Below are positions 16,265-23,952 of a stretch of DNA of 64,000 nt, one piece after another. Below the pieces are notes generated by a model. It made no database searches, had not been told where the DNA came from, and saw nothing but the letters and a program-made list of their open reading frames with translations. A program made the translations under genes and the position numbers. Source of the stretch: Leptospira perdikensis (GTDB taxonomy: Bacteria > Spirochaetota > Leptospiria > Leptospirales > Leptospiraceae). The first letter of the stretch is position 1. Each line of letters begins with the position of its first letter. The DNA lies in the NCBI RefSeq assembly GCF_004769575.1, contig NZ_RQGA01000003.1, positions 496,001-560,000 of the forward strand. The letters run 5' to 3'.

Positions 16265-16678
16265 TCACTTAAAATATAAAGAATATCTAGATATCTTTTC
16301 GATAAGATTTGATTTTGCTTTTTTAGCTAAATCGATGTCTTTTCCTTTCATAATTTGTATTTCTTCTAATAATAAATTTATATATTTATGTAGTTGCTCA
16401 TGACCTTGTCCTGTCATTGTACAAGAAGTTTGAATTTCGCTGATAATGGATATAATTTGATCGGCTTGTCTGTGGTATTCTTCTATTGACTCATCAGAAT
16501 TTGCATGGTGAAATTGTTCGTCCATCCTCTGAAATCCCAACCTTGTTGATCTGTCCATCTCCCAAGGTTTACCATTGTTTAGTTCTGGAAGTTTTGATCC
16601 TGTATGTTCATGGCATGAGAAGGAAATAAGTAACAGGAAAAAAATACAACCATTGAAAATAGATTGGGAAAACTTCAT
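16265..16678 (-). CDS. Small lipoprotein preceded by an FNR-type box
   Basis: About 137 residues from the ATG at 16678 (MKFSQSIFNG), a start that gives a signal peptide with lipobox SFS-C and leaves the FNR-type box at 16712 outside the gene; a frame extending to 16792 would bury it. The mature protein is helical and charged (DEQFHHANSDESIEEYHRQADQIIS, SCTMTGQGHEQLHKYI, then MKGKDIDLAKK), with several His and Met. The family is not recognised. The layout (long helices, HEQLHKYINLLLEEI) resembles small periplasmic helical-bundle proteins found near cytochromes. Confidence 0.7.
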   Translation of the reverse strand: MKFSQSIFNGCIFFLLLISFSCHEHTGSKLPELNNGKPWEMDRSTRLGFQRMDEQFHHANSDESIEEYHRQADQIISIISEIQTSCTMTGQGHEQLHKYINLLLEEIQIMKGKDIDLAKKAKSNLIEKISRYSLYFK

Positions 16679-16711
16679 AATACAAACTACCAGTCTTACC
16701 ACTGGAAGGAA

Positions 16712-16725
16712 TTGATCTAAATCAA
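16712..16725 (-). promoter_or_regulatory. FNR/CRP-type box upstream of the small lipoprotein
   Basis: TTGATCTAAATCAA, identical to box 1 of the nos operon. It is centred about 41 bases from the ATG at 16678. If the box is at -41.5, the -10 position reads TAGTTT and transcription would start essentially at the start codon, the same near-leaderless geometry as at 8630-8671. Confidence 0.75.
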
Positions 16726-16826
16726 GAACAAATATTTTTTTTGATAAAATCTGTTTTAGTTCGTTGTTAGGGGATTGAATTTTTATTTTCAATCAAATTT
16801 GGTAAAACATTGGATTTAGGATGGAC

Positions 16827-17234
16827 CTAAGTGTATGAAATAACTCTGGTCCAAGTTAATTTTATAAATGTGACCAAACCGAGAAAAATCAGAAATTTTC
16901 CGAGTAAAGTTAAGGGATTGATTGGAATCATAAATTTTGTGATTAAATACAGAACCAAACCAAGATTGTAATTATAAAACACAAACCAAGTTTGCCAACT
17001 GGAACCCCTCGGGCGATTCGACAGAAACTTAGGGAACATCCAATAGGCAGTTCCCATAATCAACTGAATGAAAAAGCCCCAAATAAGAATCGTATAATGT
17101 AATGGTAATAAACTCCAAATTCTTTGGTCGAAATCAATGGCTTTATTTACCATAAGTAGGGCTCCAAGGGAAGATCCGATGATTAAATAAATCAAGGAAA
17201 TTCGAATCAACCAAACGGACTGTATTGGAAACAT
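16827..17234 (-). CDS. Mini heme-copper-oxidase-like membrane protein
   Basis: 135 residues with four membrane segments. The second carries PLHYTILIWGFFIQLIMGTAYWMFPKF, which resembles the second helix and following loop of cbb3 oxidase / NO reductase subunit I (H-x-x-x-x-x-x-G-F/W ... M-G-x-x-Y/W-x-x-P). Only one histidine is retained and the catalytic helices are absent, so it is not an oxidase. Such four-helix relatives occur near denitrification and cbb3 genes. It is a paralogue of the next gene upstream, from which it is separated by 8 bp. A haem-binding or assembly role is only a guess. Confidence 0.6.
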   Translation of the reverse strand: MFPIQSVWLIRISLIYLIIGSSLGALLMVNKAIDFDQRIWSLLPLHYTILIWGFFIQLIMGTAYWMFPKFLSNRPRGSSWQTWFVFYNYNLGLVLYLITKFMIPINPLTLLGKFLIFLGLVTFIKLTWTRVISYT

Positions 17235-17242
17235 ACTTTTAT

Positions 17243-17656
17243 TTACCCTTGCGGTTTTGGTTTTAGTCTAGGCCAAATTTCGAATACAAAACTGAGGATT
17301 CCTACCAATTGTAGAAAGACAGAACAAAGAAATGGTAAAATGAAGACTTCTTTATTTCCGTATAAAAATGGTTCTGAAACGATTCGTAAACATAAACCTA
17401 GGTTTAGAGCAAAGTATGCTATCCAAGCGAAGGAAGATCCCTCTTTGGGACTTGGATTTTTCCCCTTCGGAAACATCCAGAGAGAAACTCCCATAATGAT
17501 TTGTGTAATCCATCCAAGGGCGATCATATGCCAATAAACGGGCATTAGATGAACGTCCCATTTTGTTCCAGGAAATTCGGCAAGGCCGTAAACCAGAACA
17601 CCAAATAGAAGATATACCATTCCGGATTTAATAAAGTATCTTGAAATTTTTGGCAT
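17243..17656 (-). CDS. Mini heme-copper-oxidase-like membrane protein (paralogue)
   Basis: About 137 residues from the ATG at 17656 (MPKISRYFIK), 16 bp after the cytochrome c'-like gene; a longer frame would overlap that gene. It has four membrane segments with LMPVYWHMIALGWITQIIMG followed by VSLWMFPKG, clearly parallel to PLHYTILIWGFFIQLIMG followed by TAYWMFPK in the downstream gene, so the pair arose by duplication. One His is retained in WHM. Together with the cytochrome and the downstream paralogue it forms a small unit between the nos operon and the FadL-type gene. Confidence 0.6.
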   Translation of the reverse strand: MPKISRYFIKSGMVYLLFGVLVYGLAEFPGTKWDVHLMPVYWHMIALGWITQIIMGVSLWMFPKGKNPSPKEGSSFAWIAYFALNLGLCLRIVSEPFLYGNKEVFILPFLCSVFLQLVGILSFVFEIWPRLKPKPQG

Positions 17657-17672
17657 TTGAATCTGTTTTAGT

Positions 17673-18155
17673 TCATTTTTTTTCAGACTCAACTTCAATT
17701 TTATAGGTTGCATGGCAAGCGACACAGTTACGCGTAAGTTCATCCATTTCTCTAAGTAATGTATGGATATCTTGTTTTTTGCGAATTTTTACAGCGATGT
17801 CATCGAATTTCTCGTGAGTACCAAAACCTAGTTTTTTAAATGCAACAGGGAGTTTTAAAAGAATCGTTTTTTCTTGGTGTTCCAAACTAGCAACAAGACC
17901 CATACCCACAGCATCGGCAGCCTTTGCAGCCCGTTCATAATCTTTCTCAGCAAGTCCACTTAACATTCCATTAACGGATGATAATAATGCTCGCATTTCC
18001 GTTAATACCAGTTGCCGTTCTGCTGGTGTCAAATGGATCGCTGTTCGACTATCGAGCGAACGACTTGTACTTCCAAAATAAAAAAAATAACCAAGTGTTA
18101 GTACTGTTACGATCCAAAGCCCGATAGCAAATTTTCCAATAGATTTTGAATTCAC
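17673..18155 (-). CDS. Membrane-anchored cytochrome c'-like protein
   Basis: 160 residues. An N-terminal membrane anchor (about 8-28) is followed by a helical region and a C-terminal haem c site NCVACHATYK (Cys144, Cys147, His148). A haem site at the very C-terminus of a four-helix bundle is the hallmark of the cytochrome c' family, whose members bind NO, or of related c-556 proteins. It lies 15 bp after the FadL-type gene and 16 bp before the mini oxidase-like gene. Role in electron transfer or NO protection is plausible, not shown. Confidence 0.75.
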   Translation of the reverse strand: MNSKSIGKFAIGLWIVTVLTLGYFFYFGSTSRSLDSRTAIHLTPAERQLVLTEMRALLSSVNGMLSGLAEKDYERAAKAADAVGMGLVASLEHQEKTILLKLPVAFKKLGFGTHEKFDDIAVKIRKKQDIHTLLREMDELTRNCVACHATYKIEVESEKK

Positions 18156-18170
18156 TTTTTCCTTCCCATT

Positions 18171-19568
18171 TTAAATCAGTTGTTCCATTCCAAGATAAAT
18201 GCTAAATATGCTCATTTGTTTTTGATACGAAAATTGAAATGGATGAACTTCTGTACTAGAATATACGGAATGTGATAACGTCCAGTCTGAAGTTTTTCCA
18301 CCATAGGTTTTTTTAGGGAATCCATATTCGCAAGCAATGTGTATTGTGGAATCATTCCAGGAAACACTTCCCCCAACAGATACATGATGTTCAATACTTG
18401 CACCTAACATTGGACTTACACCGCTAGCTGGAATGATATTTTTACCATAACTATATCCCATCCTACTTGTATAACGATCATTCCACTTGTATTCGGCACC
18501 TAGGGCAAAAATGGTCTGGTTTTTCCAGTTTAAATTGAATTGAAAGTTATTGGTTTCTACTCCAATGGGTGTTCTCATCCATACATCTTCCAATCGAAAC
18601 TTACTTGAATTAAAACTTTCTGACCAAGGAACGTATTTGATATCAAAGTCGATCAGAAATCGATCGGTTCTGTATGATATTCCTATTACATGTTTGTCTG
18701 GCCAAATCATATAACGAGACACTCTTGTACCAAAAGATCTTTCGGGGGCATAACCGTCTATCTTCATGGTTCCATCCATAGGTAAAAGATTTCTTGTTGT
18801 ATACGAATAGGCCACTCGGATGTTTTCTGTTATGTCATAAGAGGTTCCAATTTTTCCTCCCATAGTATAAGCGGAATCACTTTGGTAACGGATTCCACCG
18901 GGAATGGTAAGACTCCTTGTTTCATCTTGGTAGGTTCTTTTGAGTTCCATAAACCCATAAACAAAATCGATTCCTGCACCAATCGCAAAATTACCTCTTT
19001 TGTATCCAGCACCAAACGTTGATTTCATGGTCATAAATCTAAAATTTAAATCTTCAACCGCTTTTGTACTTTCGCCAATAATAGGAATATTTATTCCAAA
19101 AGTTTCGTTCAATGTCCTTCCGTCTGGTGTTTGTCGTTTGATATTTTTAAACTGACCACCGCCACCACCTTGTGCATACAAAGCAAATCCAATACTTATA
19201 TTATCCGAAACCGGTTTGATGATCCCGATATAGGGAAGAACAGCTTTCGGATGTTCTACAATTGTATTTCGATACGATCGATTAGGGTCTACATCTACGT
19301 ATTCATCATTATATTCTATGTTTGGTAAGTGAATTGCAGAACCTAACTCCCATTTGGTTCTTTTGGTTCTCGCTAAATGTGAGGGGTTTGATTCCAAATC
19401 CATCACAGATCCACCAATGGCTTGGAAGGCTCCTCCCATCCCGGCTTGTCTGGCACCAAAGGCGGGTTGCATGATTCCATGAAAGGCTTCCAGGTCTGTG
19501 TCCGAAAACCGAGGTCCTAAAATTAGAATGAGAATCATTAAATAAATGTAAGTGCGACTCAGAATCAT
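18171..19568 (-). CDS. OMPP1/FadL/TodX-type outer-membrane channel
   Basis: 465 residues with a signal peptide (cut near LILGPRFSD). The mature N-terminus contains HGIMQPAFGARQAGMGGAFQAIGGSVMDLESNPSHLA, the FadL hatch motif (G-A-R-x-A-G-M-G-G-A ... N-P-A/S). Alternating aromatic strands follow through to the C-terminus, as in a 14-strand barrel for hydrophobic substrates. It is the first gene of a minus-strand unit that continues into the cytochrome c'-like and mini oxidase-like genes. Its substrate is unknown. Confidence 0.85.
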   Translation of the reverse strand: MILSRTYIYLMILILILGPRFSDTDLEAFHGIMQPAFGARQAGMGGAFQAIGGSVMDLESNPSHLARTKRTKWELGSAIHLPNIEYNDEYVDVDPNRSYRNTIVEHPKAVLPYIGIIKPVSDNISIGFALYAQGGGGGQFKNIKRQTPDGRTLNETFGINIPIIGESTKAVEDLNFRFMTMKSTFGAGYKRGNFAIGAGIDFVYGFMELKRTYQDETRSLTIPGGIRYQSDSAYTMGGKIGTSYDITENIRVAYSYTTRNLLPMDGTMKIDGYAPERSFGTRVSRYMIWPDKHVIGISYRTDRFLIDFDIKYVPWSESFNSSKFRLEDVWMRTPIGVETNNFQFNLNWKNQTIFALGAEYKWNDRYTSRMGYSYGKNIIPASGVSPMLGASIEHHVSVGGSVSWNDSTIHIACEYGFPKKTYGGKTSDWTLSHSVYSSTEVHPFQFSYQKQMSIFSIYLGMEQLI

Positions 19569-19613
19569 TTACTTAAGGGAAAGATTGAAGCCTAGGCTGT
19601 CAAGGGGATAAAA

Positions 19614-20117
19614 CTAAAGAAAAATTGAAAATCCTCTAGAGGCCAAGATTCCAAAGATTGCAATTGATACGGAGATCAGCAGATTGAACCTTCCAAAGAA
19701 AGCCGATGTTTTTCTATACCTTTCGTGACGACTGGGATCTGTGGTTAAGTAAACAAAGGTTTTTGGACCTGTTACAAAATCATGATACAAAGAAGATAAA
19801 AATAAAACGGTGAACAAACCTATTTTGGTTAAAAACATTAAACCAATGTTAGATGTCCATAATTCTAAACCTGACTCAAAATGGAAAAATCCTTTCTCAA
19901 ATAATAAACCTGTTCCAGAAACAACAAAAATCAAAAAAATAAAGTAAGATATGTTTCTGAAATGTAATGCTGTTAATTGTAATAACTTTAATTTATGATC
20001 TTTGAATTCTAAATTTCGTATCACAGGCATGACAACAATGACATAAAAAATCATTCCACCAACCCAAATCATAGCTGAGAAAATATGGAGAATTAAAAGG
20101 ATAAAGTAAAACAACAT
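19614..20117 (-). CDS. CopD-like membrane protein
   Basis: 167 residues with four membrane segments. The first, LHIFSAMIWVGGMIFYVIVVMP, has the histidine and W-V/I-G-G pattern of the CopD/YebZ copper-resistance family; ALHFRNISYFIF and SLYHDFVTGP give further His. CopD proteins act in copper uptake across the inner membrane or as haem-containing redox proteins. The position 3' of a copper-enzyme island is consistent. A decayed FNR-like half site lies about 60 bp upstream (20165-20187) but is too weak to annotate. Gene boundaries are clear. Confidence 0.65.
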   Translation of the reverse strand: MLFYFILLILHIFSAMIWVGGMIFYVIVVMPVIRNLEFKDHKLKLLQLTALHFRNISYFIFLIFVVSGTGLLFEKGFFHFESGLELWTSNIGLMFLTKIGLFTVLFLSSLYHDFVTGPKTFVYLTTDPSRHERYRKTSAFFGRFNLLISVSIAIFGILASRGFSIFL

Positions 20118-20244
20118 AATTTCTAAAGAATTGAATGTGTTGATTCGTTTGTCGTTTCCTTTTTTTGATTTAGAAATGATCTAAATTTGTAATATATATT
20201 TTTCTTTTTTAGAAAAGAAACTTCTTTTGGGATGGGTAAAGTGT

Positions 20245-21498
20245 ATGTCCCAAATTAGAAAAATTCCAGAATTATTATTACCTGCAGGAAGTTTAGAAAA
20301 ATTAGAAATTGCTTATCTATTTGGCGCGGATGCTGCATACTGTGGTGTTCCTAGATTTTCGTTACGTGCCAGAGAAAATGATTTTACCATGGAGGCTTTG
20401 GATGCGGGTGTAAACCTCGCAAGAAAACTTGGTAAAAAAATTTACTTCACGGTGAATAACATTCCAAGAAATTCAAAACTTCCATCCTTTCCAAAATACC
20501 TAGACCAGATGGCAACATTAAAACCGGATGCTTTCATTATGGCAGATCCGGGATTGATTTTAATGACCAAAGAATCACATCCTGAAATTGACATTCATAT
20601 TTCTGTCCAAGCGAACACAATGAACTATGCTGCTGTTAAGTTTTGGAAACAATTTGGAGCCACTCGTGTTATTTTATCTCGTGAAGTATCCATTTCAGAA
20701 ATTGCAGAAATCAAAAACCAAGTTCCCGATATGGAAATTGAAGTTTTTGTTCATGGATCGATTTGTATTGCTCATAGTGGTCGTTGTTTTATGAGTAATT
20801 ATTTTAAAAAACGAGATGCCAATCAAGGTTCCTGCAACAATGCATGTCGAGATTTGTATCAAGTTTTTGTCACCAACCCAAAACAAAATGAAGAACCGAT
20901 GGAACTCATCACAGACGAAGAGGGAACTTTTTTAATGAATTCCAAAGACTTACGTGCCATTGAGTTTTTGCAAGAGCTATGTGATGCGGGTGTTGACTCT
21001 GTAAAAGTAGAAGGTCGTACTAAAAACGATTATTATGTGGGAATGGTGGCTCGCAGTTATCGTCATACTTTAGATTCTATTGCACGAGGTGAATCATTTG
21101 ATAGAAAGTGGTTACAGGAATTGGATAAAGTATCTTCTAGAAAGTACTTCTCTGGTTTTTTAACTCGAGGTATGGAAGATCGTGTCCCGGAAGAAGAAAG
21201 AGAATTTCAAAACAATGAATTTGGAACGAGTCTTTTTATGAGCCAAAAGTATGCAGGGCTCGTAAAAGAATATAATTCTGATACACAACGGATTGTCATT
21301 GAAGTCAAAAATAAAATCCAAAAAGGAGATGTGATGGAAGTGATCACAGCTTCTGATCCGGATGCATTGTCCTTTACTGTGGATCAAATTTTTTATAAAG
21401 AAAAACCTGTGGAAGTGATCAGTGGGGGAATGGGAACTGTGGAACTTGAGGTTCCGTTTGTCATTCCTTCAAAATCGTTTTTAAGTAAAAAATTGTAA
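20245..21498 (+). CDS. U32 family protein, TrhP/YegQ-like tRNA hydroxylation factor
   Basis: 418 residues from the ATG at 20245 (MSQIRKIPELLLPAGSLEKLE); GGGATGGGTAAAG upstream supplies the ribosome site. The U32 signature reads EVFVHGSICIAHSGRCFMSNYF and then QGSCNNACRDLY, giving four cysteines for an iron-sulfur cluster. VDSVKVEGRTKNDYYV is the second U32 block. The length and C-terminal beta domain match class I U32 proteins, which in E. coli (TrhP) make 5-hydroxyuridine at tRNA position 34. They were long called peptidases or collagenases, a label not supported here. Confidence 0.88.
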   Translation: MSQIRKIPELLLPAGSLEKLEIAYLFGADAAYCGVPRFSLRARENDFTMEALDAGVNLARKLGKKIYFTVNNIPRNSKLPSFPKYLDQMATLKPDAFIMADPGLILMTKESHPEIDIHISVQANTMNYAAVKFWKQFGATRVILSREVSISEIAEIKNQVPDMEIEVFVHGSICIAHSGRCFMSNYFKKRDANQGSCNNACRDLYQVFVTNPKQNEEPMELITDEEGTFLMNSKDLRAIEFLQELCDAGVDSVKVEGRTKNDYYVGMVARSYRHTLDSIARGESFDRKWLQELDKVSSRKYFSGFLTRGMEDRVPEEEREFQNNEFGTSLFMSQKYAGLVKEYNSDTQRIVIEVKNKIQKGDVMEVITASDPDALSFTVDQIFYKEKPVEVISGGMGTVELEVPFVIPSKSFLSKKL

Positions 21499-21540
21499 GA
21501 GAAAATCGGTGGAATCAAATATTAAGGTGTTAGTAACTGC

Positions 21541-21715
21541 GTAAGTCCCCAAGCGAAGTTAGTCGTCAATTTTTGCGAAAGGGATTGTAGCGTAAATACT
21601 GCAATGCAACGGAAGTTAGGTGTATTTGTTCTGGTAGAAAATGAAAACCTTCTGTTGCTTTGCAGATTGGAGCGGAAAGCCCGGTCCAGCACCGGAGGGT
21701 GCTGGATTTGCCCCC
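21541..21715. repeat. Dispersed intergenic repeat, copy C (long, partly decayed)
   Basis: The right part (21651-21715) has GCAGATTGGAGCGGAAAGCC, then a strong hairpin in which CCAGCACC pairs with GGTGCTGG. The left part (21546-21600) carries a second, decayed block, AAGGGATTGTAGCG. It fills most of the ~290 bp gap between the U32 gene and the DUF4349 gene; nothing else is seen there. The GC hairpin could end transcription of the U32 gene. Confidence 0.65.
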
Positions 21716-21792
21716 AATTCCGATTTTTTTCATTTGAGAATTTGTCTAAGGAGAACTGTTAATAGAATATAGAAATGTAAGGTAAGGGTATT

Positions 21793-22659
21793 GTGAAAAA
21801 TCTTTTTAAAGTTATTTTTTTCGTTCTGTTTGTGTTTTTCCTCAACTGTGGCAAAGAAGCTAACGAAGAATCGGCGGCTCCTTTAGAATCAGCAAAGATG
21901 TCCTCTGATGTGGCTATGGAGAAAAAAGTAGCACCGAGTGCTCCCAGAGCAGAAGAAACTCTTGATGCAGATTCCGCACCCAACCAACTGGGGCAAGTAT
22001 TTGTTCCCATTCAAAATACTTCAGAACGATTACTTGAATACCAAGTTCAATTGAGTTATCAAACTCAAGACTTAATCAAAACAAGAAAGGACCTTCTAAC
22101 TTTTATCACCAAATATGGATTTATCGAAAGTAGTTCTGCAGTGAATACAGACTCTCCTTATATGAATTTACGAGTCCATATTCGATCTGAAAAACTTTAT
22201 GATGCACTGATTGAATTGGATAGTTATGGAGTATTACTGAGTGAAGATATTTCCACTGTAGATCATACGGAAGGAATGGTTTGGCAAAAAATAAAATCGA
22301 ATCGAGAGAAAATTCGTTTAGGTCGACGTACGAATGCAAACAATCAAACTTCAGGTAATTCTAAAAACTGGGAAGCGATCGAAGAAGCGATTACAGATAG
22401 CGAAAACAATTTGGACCAGTCGGAACATGAAATTTGGAAAATCAAAGATAGGGTGAAATGGGCTACATTGAATATCAATTTTTCAAGTCCCATCCCACCC
22501 GATAAAATTCAAATACCAACTTATAAAAATGCATTCATAGGAATTCTAAATGTATTTTTAGAATTAACCTATTATCTCATTTGGATGATTCCATTTCTCT
22601 TACTTGCTGGTATTTTATACTTCCCTTTGAAAAAGGTTTATCATTACTTTAAAAAGTAA
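21793..22659 (+). CDS. DUF4349 domain lipoprotein
   Basis: 288 residues from a GTG start with GGTAAGGG upstream. The signal peptide ends VFFLN-C19, a spirochaetal lipobox. After a Ser/Ala/Glu-rich stretch comes a DUF4349-type region: RLLEYQVQLSYQTQDL, YMNLRVHIRSEKLYDALIELDSYG, a central helix and WATLNINFSSP, then a C-terminal membrane segment (about 249-275) and basic tail. The family is found in many bacteria; function unknown. The gene stands alone with a strong hairpin after it. Confidence 0.82.
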   Translation: MKNLFKVIFFVLFVFFLNCGKEANEESAAPLESAKMSSDVAMEKKVAPSAPRAEETLDADSAPNQLGQVFVPIQNTSERLLEYQVQLSYQTQDLIKTRKDLLTFITKYGFIESSSAVNTDSPYMNLRVHIRSEKLYDALIELDSYGVLLSEDISTVDHTEGMVWQKIKSNREKIRLGRRTNANNQTSGNSKNWEAIEEAITDSENNLDQSEHEIWKIKDRVKWATLNINFSSPIPPDKIQIPTYKNAFIGILNVFLELTYYLIWMIPFLLLAGILYFPLKKVYHYFKK

Positions 22660-22680
22660 TCGAGAGATCGAAGGAAACAT

Positions 22681-22710
22681 AACAACTAAAGGTTACATTC
22701 TTTAGTTGTT
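22681..22710. terminator. Hairpin between convergent genes
   Basis: AACAACTAAAG (22681-22691) and CTTTAGTTGTT (22700-22710) are exact reverse complements around GTTACATT, an 11-bp perfect stem. It lies between the converging DUF4349 and Cys-repeat genes and probably ends both transcripts, although a classical U-run is lacking on either side. Confidence 0.6.
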
Positions 22711-22733
22711 AACGTTCGTCTTTGGTTGATTTT

Positions 22734-23159
22734 TTAATTACAACTTCCAGAAGAGAGATTAAACTGTTTTTTCTCTTCTGGATCTGCTATCGTTTTTCCA
22801 TAGTCACTTTGTAATTTGAAACATGTCATACTGTTTTGTTTTTCTGCTTTTTGAAAACAATCGCAGATGACTGAAGTTTTTTCTTTTGTTGTCAAATTTG
22901 GATTGATTTCCGTACTACCAGCTAACTCTTGTTCGCATTTCTGAAGGGCGTTTAAATAGGATTCATATGATTTGGACCCTTTTTTTAGTGCTTTTACATG
23001 TTTTTCTCTTTGAGATAAACATTTCTTTTTATCGGATGTTTTATCGCTGGCTTTTGCTTGTTTTAAACAATCACAGAGTTCATTTGCTTTGGTTTCCGGA
23101 TTGGCAACAATTACTGTGGTACATAAAAATAAGATAGAAACAAGGAGTTGTTTTTTCAT
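22734..23159 (-). CDS. Secreted Cys-repeat hypothetical protein
   Basis: 141 residues with a signal peptide (MKKQLLVSILFLCTTVIVANP). The mature protein contains two related units, ELCDCLKQAKASDKTSDKKKC and VICDCFQKAEKQNSMTC, each with Cys-x-Cys and a later Cys, suggesting an internal duplication stabilised by disulfides. Long charged helices lie between. I do not recognise the family. Two strong hairpins lie just upstream (23199-23276), so expression may be controlled in the leader. Confidence 0.6.
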   Translation of the reverse strand: MKKQLLVSILFLCTTVIVANPETKANELCDCLKQAKASDKTSDKKKCLSQREKHVKALKKGSKSYESYLNALQKCEQELAGSTEINPNLTTKEKTSVICDCFQKAEKQNSMTCFKLQSDYGKTIADPEEKKQFNLSSGSCN

Positions 23160-23198
23160 TCCGGTGATTGTATCGTTTGCGATCGAAAGTCAAGAAGG

Positions 23199-23226
23199 AT
23201 CTTGTTCTCTATTTAAAGAACAAGAT
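23199..23226 (-). other. 10-bp perfect hairpin in a leader region
   Basis: ATCTTGTTCT (23199-23208) and AGAACAAGAT (23217-23226) pair exactly around an 8-base AT-rich loop. It ends 40 bp upstream of the start codon of the Cys-repeat gene and is 14 bp from a second hairpin. Confidence 0.5.
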
Positions 23227-23240
23227 TCATTGGTATCTAG

Positions 23241-23276
23241 GCAGTCGAACGGTTACAAGTGTAAGGGTTCGACTGC
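23241..23276 (-). other. Second hairpin with 10-bp outer and 4-bp inner stem
   Basis: GCAGTCGAAC (23241-23250) pairs exactly with GTTCGACTGC (23267-23276); inside, TTAC pairs with GTAA across a GG/GG internal loop, leaving a four-base loop. It follows the 23318 gene on the minus strand and could be its terminator, but no U-run follows. Confidence 0.5.
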
Positions 23277-23317
23277 CACACACTATCGGAAGGACCAATC
23301 TCTAAGTTTGATCTGTT

Positions 23318-23767
23318 TCAAACCGAATAACTTCTGATCCAGGTTTCTGATTTTTCAGGATCATCAAAAAAATGTTCTGAATCCTTACCGAATCGACTTT
23401 CGTATTCGTTTATTTTATAACTATCGTGGTGACAATGAACTGCTGCAAAACATTCGATTTCGTTTTCGGATGTTAGTTTTAATCCTTTTGCCTCTTCAAA
23501 TAAATCTAAATAGCCAATCCTCCAATTGTAGCGGCTAAGAAGAAGTGGGATTATGTCCCGATAAGCTTTGTGTGCAGAGACAGAAGCTGGGTTTAGGCCA
23601 TGTAAGTTTACAAAGATTTTAAACTTTGTTCCTTGGGGTAGATCCGCAAATGTTTTGTTCAAACTTTCTTTCCATTTGGAAATATCAGTTTCTGTTACAG
23701 CTCCGGATAAACGAGTGGTGATGAGATTTGTTTGTTTTTCCCATTGAGTATAGATTTCAGGATTCAT
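23318..23767 (-). CDS. Hypothetical protein with STAS/SpoIIAA-like fold
   Basis: 149 residues, no signal peptide. The N-terminal pattern NLITTRLSGAVTETDISKWKESL, followed by FKIFVNLHGLNPASVSAHKAY, resembles the beta-alpha order of SpoIIAA-like (STAS-type) proteins. A C-terminal region contains CFAAVHCHHDSYKI with clustered Cys/His. The family match is by pattern only. It stands alone; its own upstream region faces the chemoreceptor gene. Confidence 0.5.
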   Translation of the reverse strand: MNPEIYTQWEKQTNLITTRLSGAVTETDISKWKESLNKTFADLPQGTKFKIFVNLHGLNPASVSAHKAYRDIIPLLLSRYNWRIGYLDLFEEAKGLKLTSENEIECFAAVHCHHDSYKINEYESRFGKDSEHFFDDPEKSETWIRSYSV

Positions 23768-23952
23768 AGAAATTGGACTTAGGGATTAATCCCTAACTCA
23801 TTAGAAAATGAAATTTTTTATCAGAATGATTCTAGGTAGGTAGGTTGCCAAAAAAACTACGATTCCAAATTCTTACAAATGGGTGTAGTGGTTAGTTCTA
23901 AAAAAAAGACACAACGAATCACAGTCAATCGAAGAAGGTTTGGGGAAAATTT

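Noticed and set aside
16265..16792. Longer start for the small lipoprotein at 16792
   Set aside because: The extra 38 codons cover a perfect FNR-type box and push the signal peptide away from the N-terminus.
20165..20187. FNR-like site upstream of the CopD-like gene
   Set aside because: It keeps the TTAG spacer and one half site but has about four mismatches to the palindrome, too weak next to the other boxes.
23241..23280. Possible tRNA T-arm (GGGTTCGACTGCC)
   Set aside because: No acceptor, D or anticodon arm can be folded around it; it is one arm of a simple hairpin.
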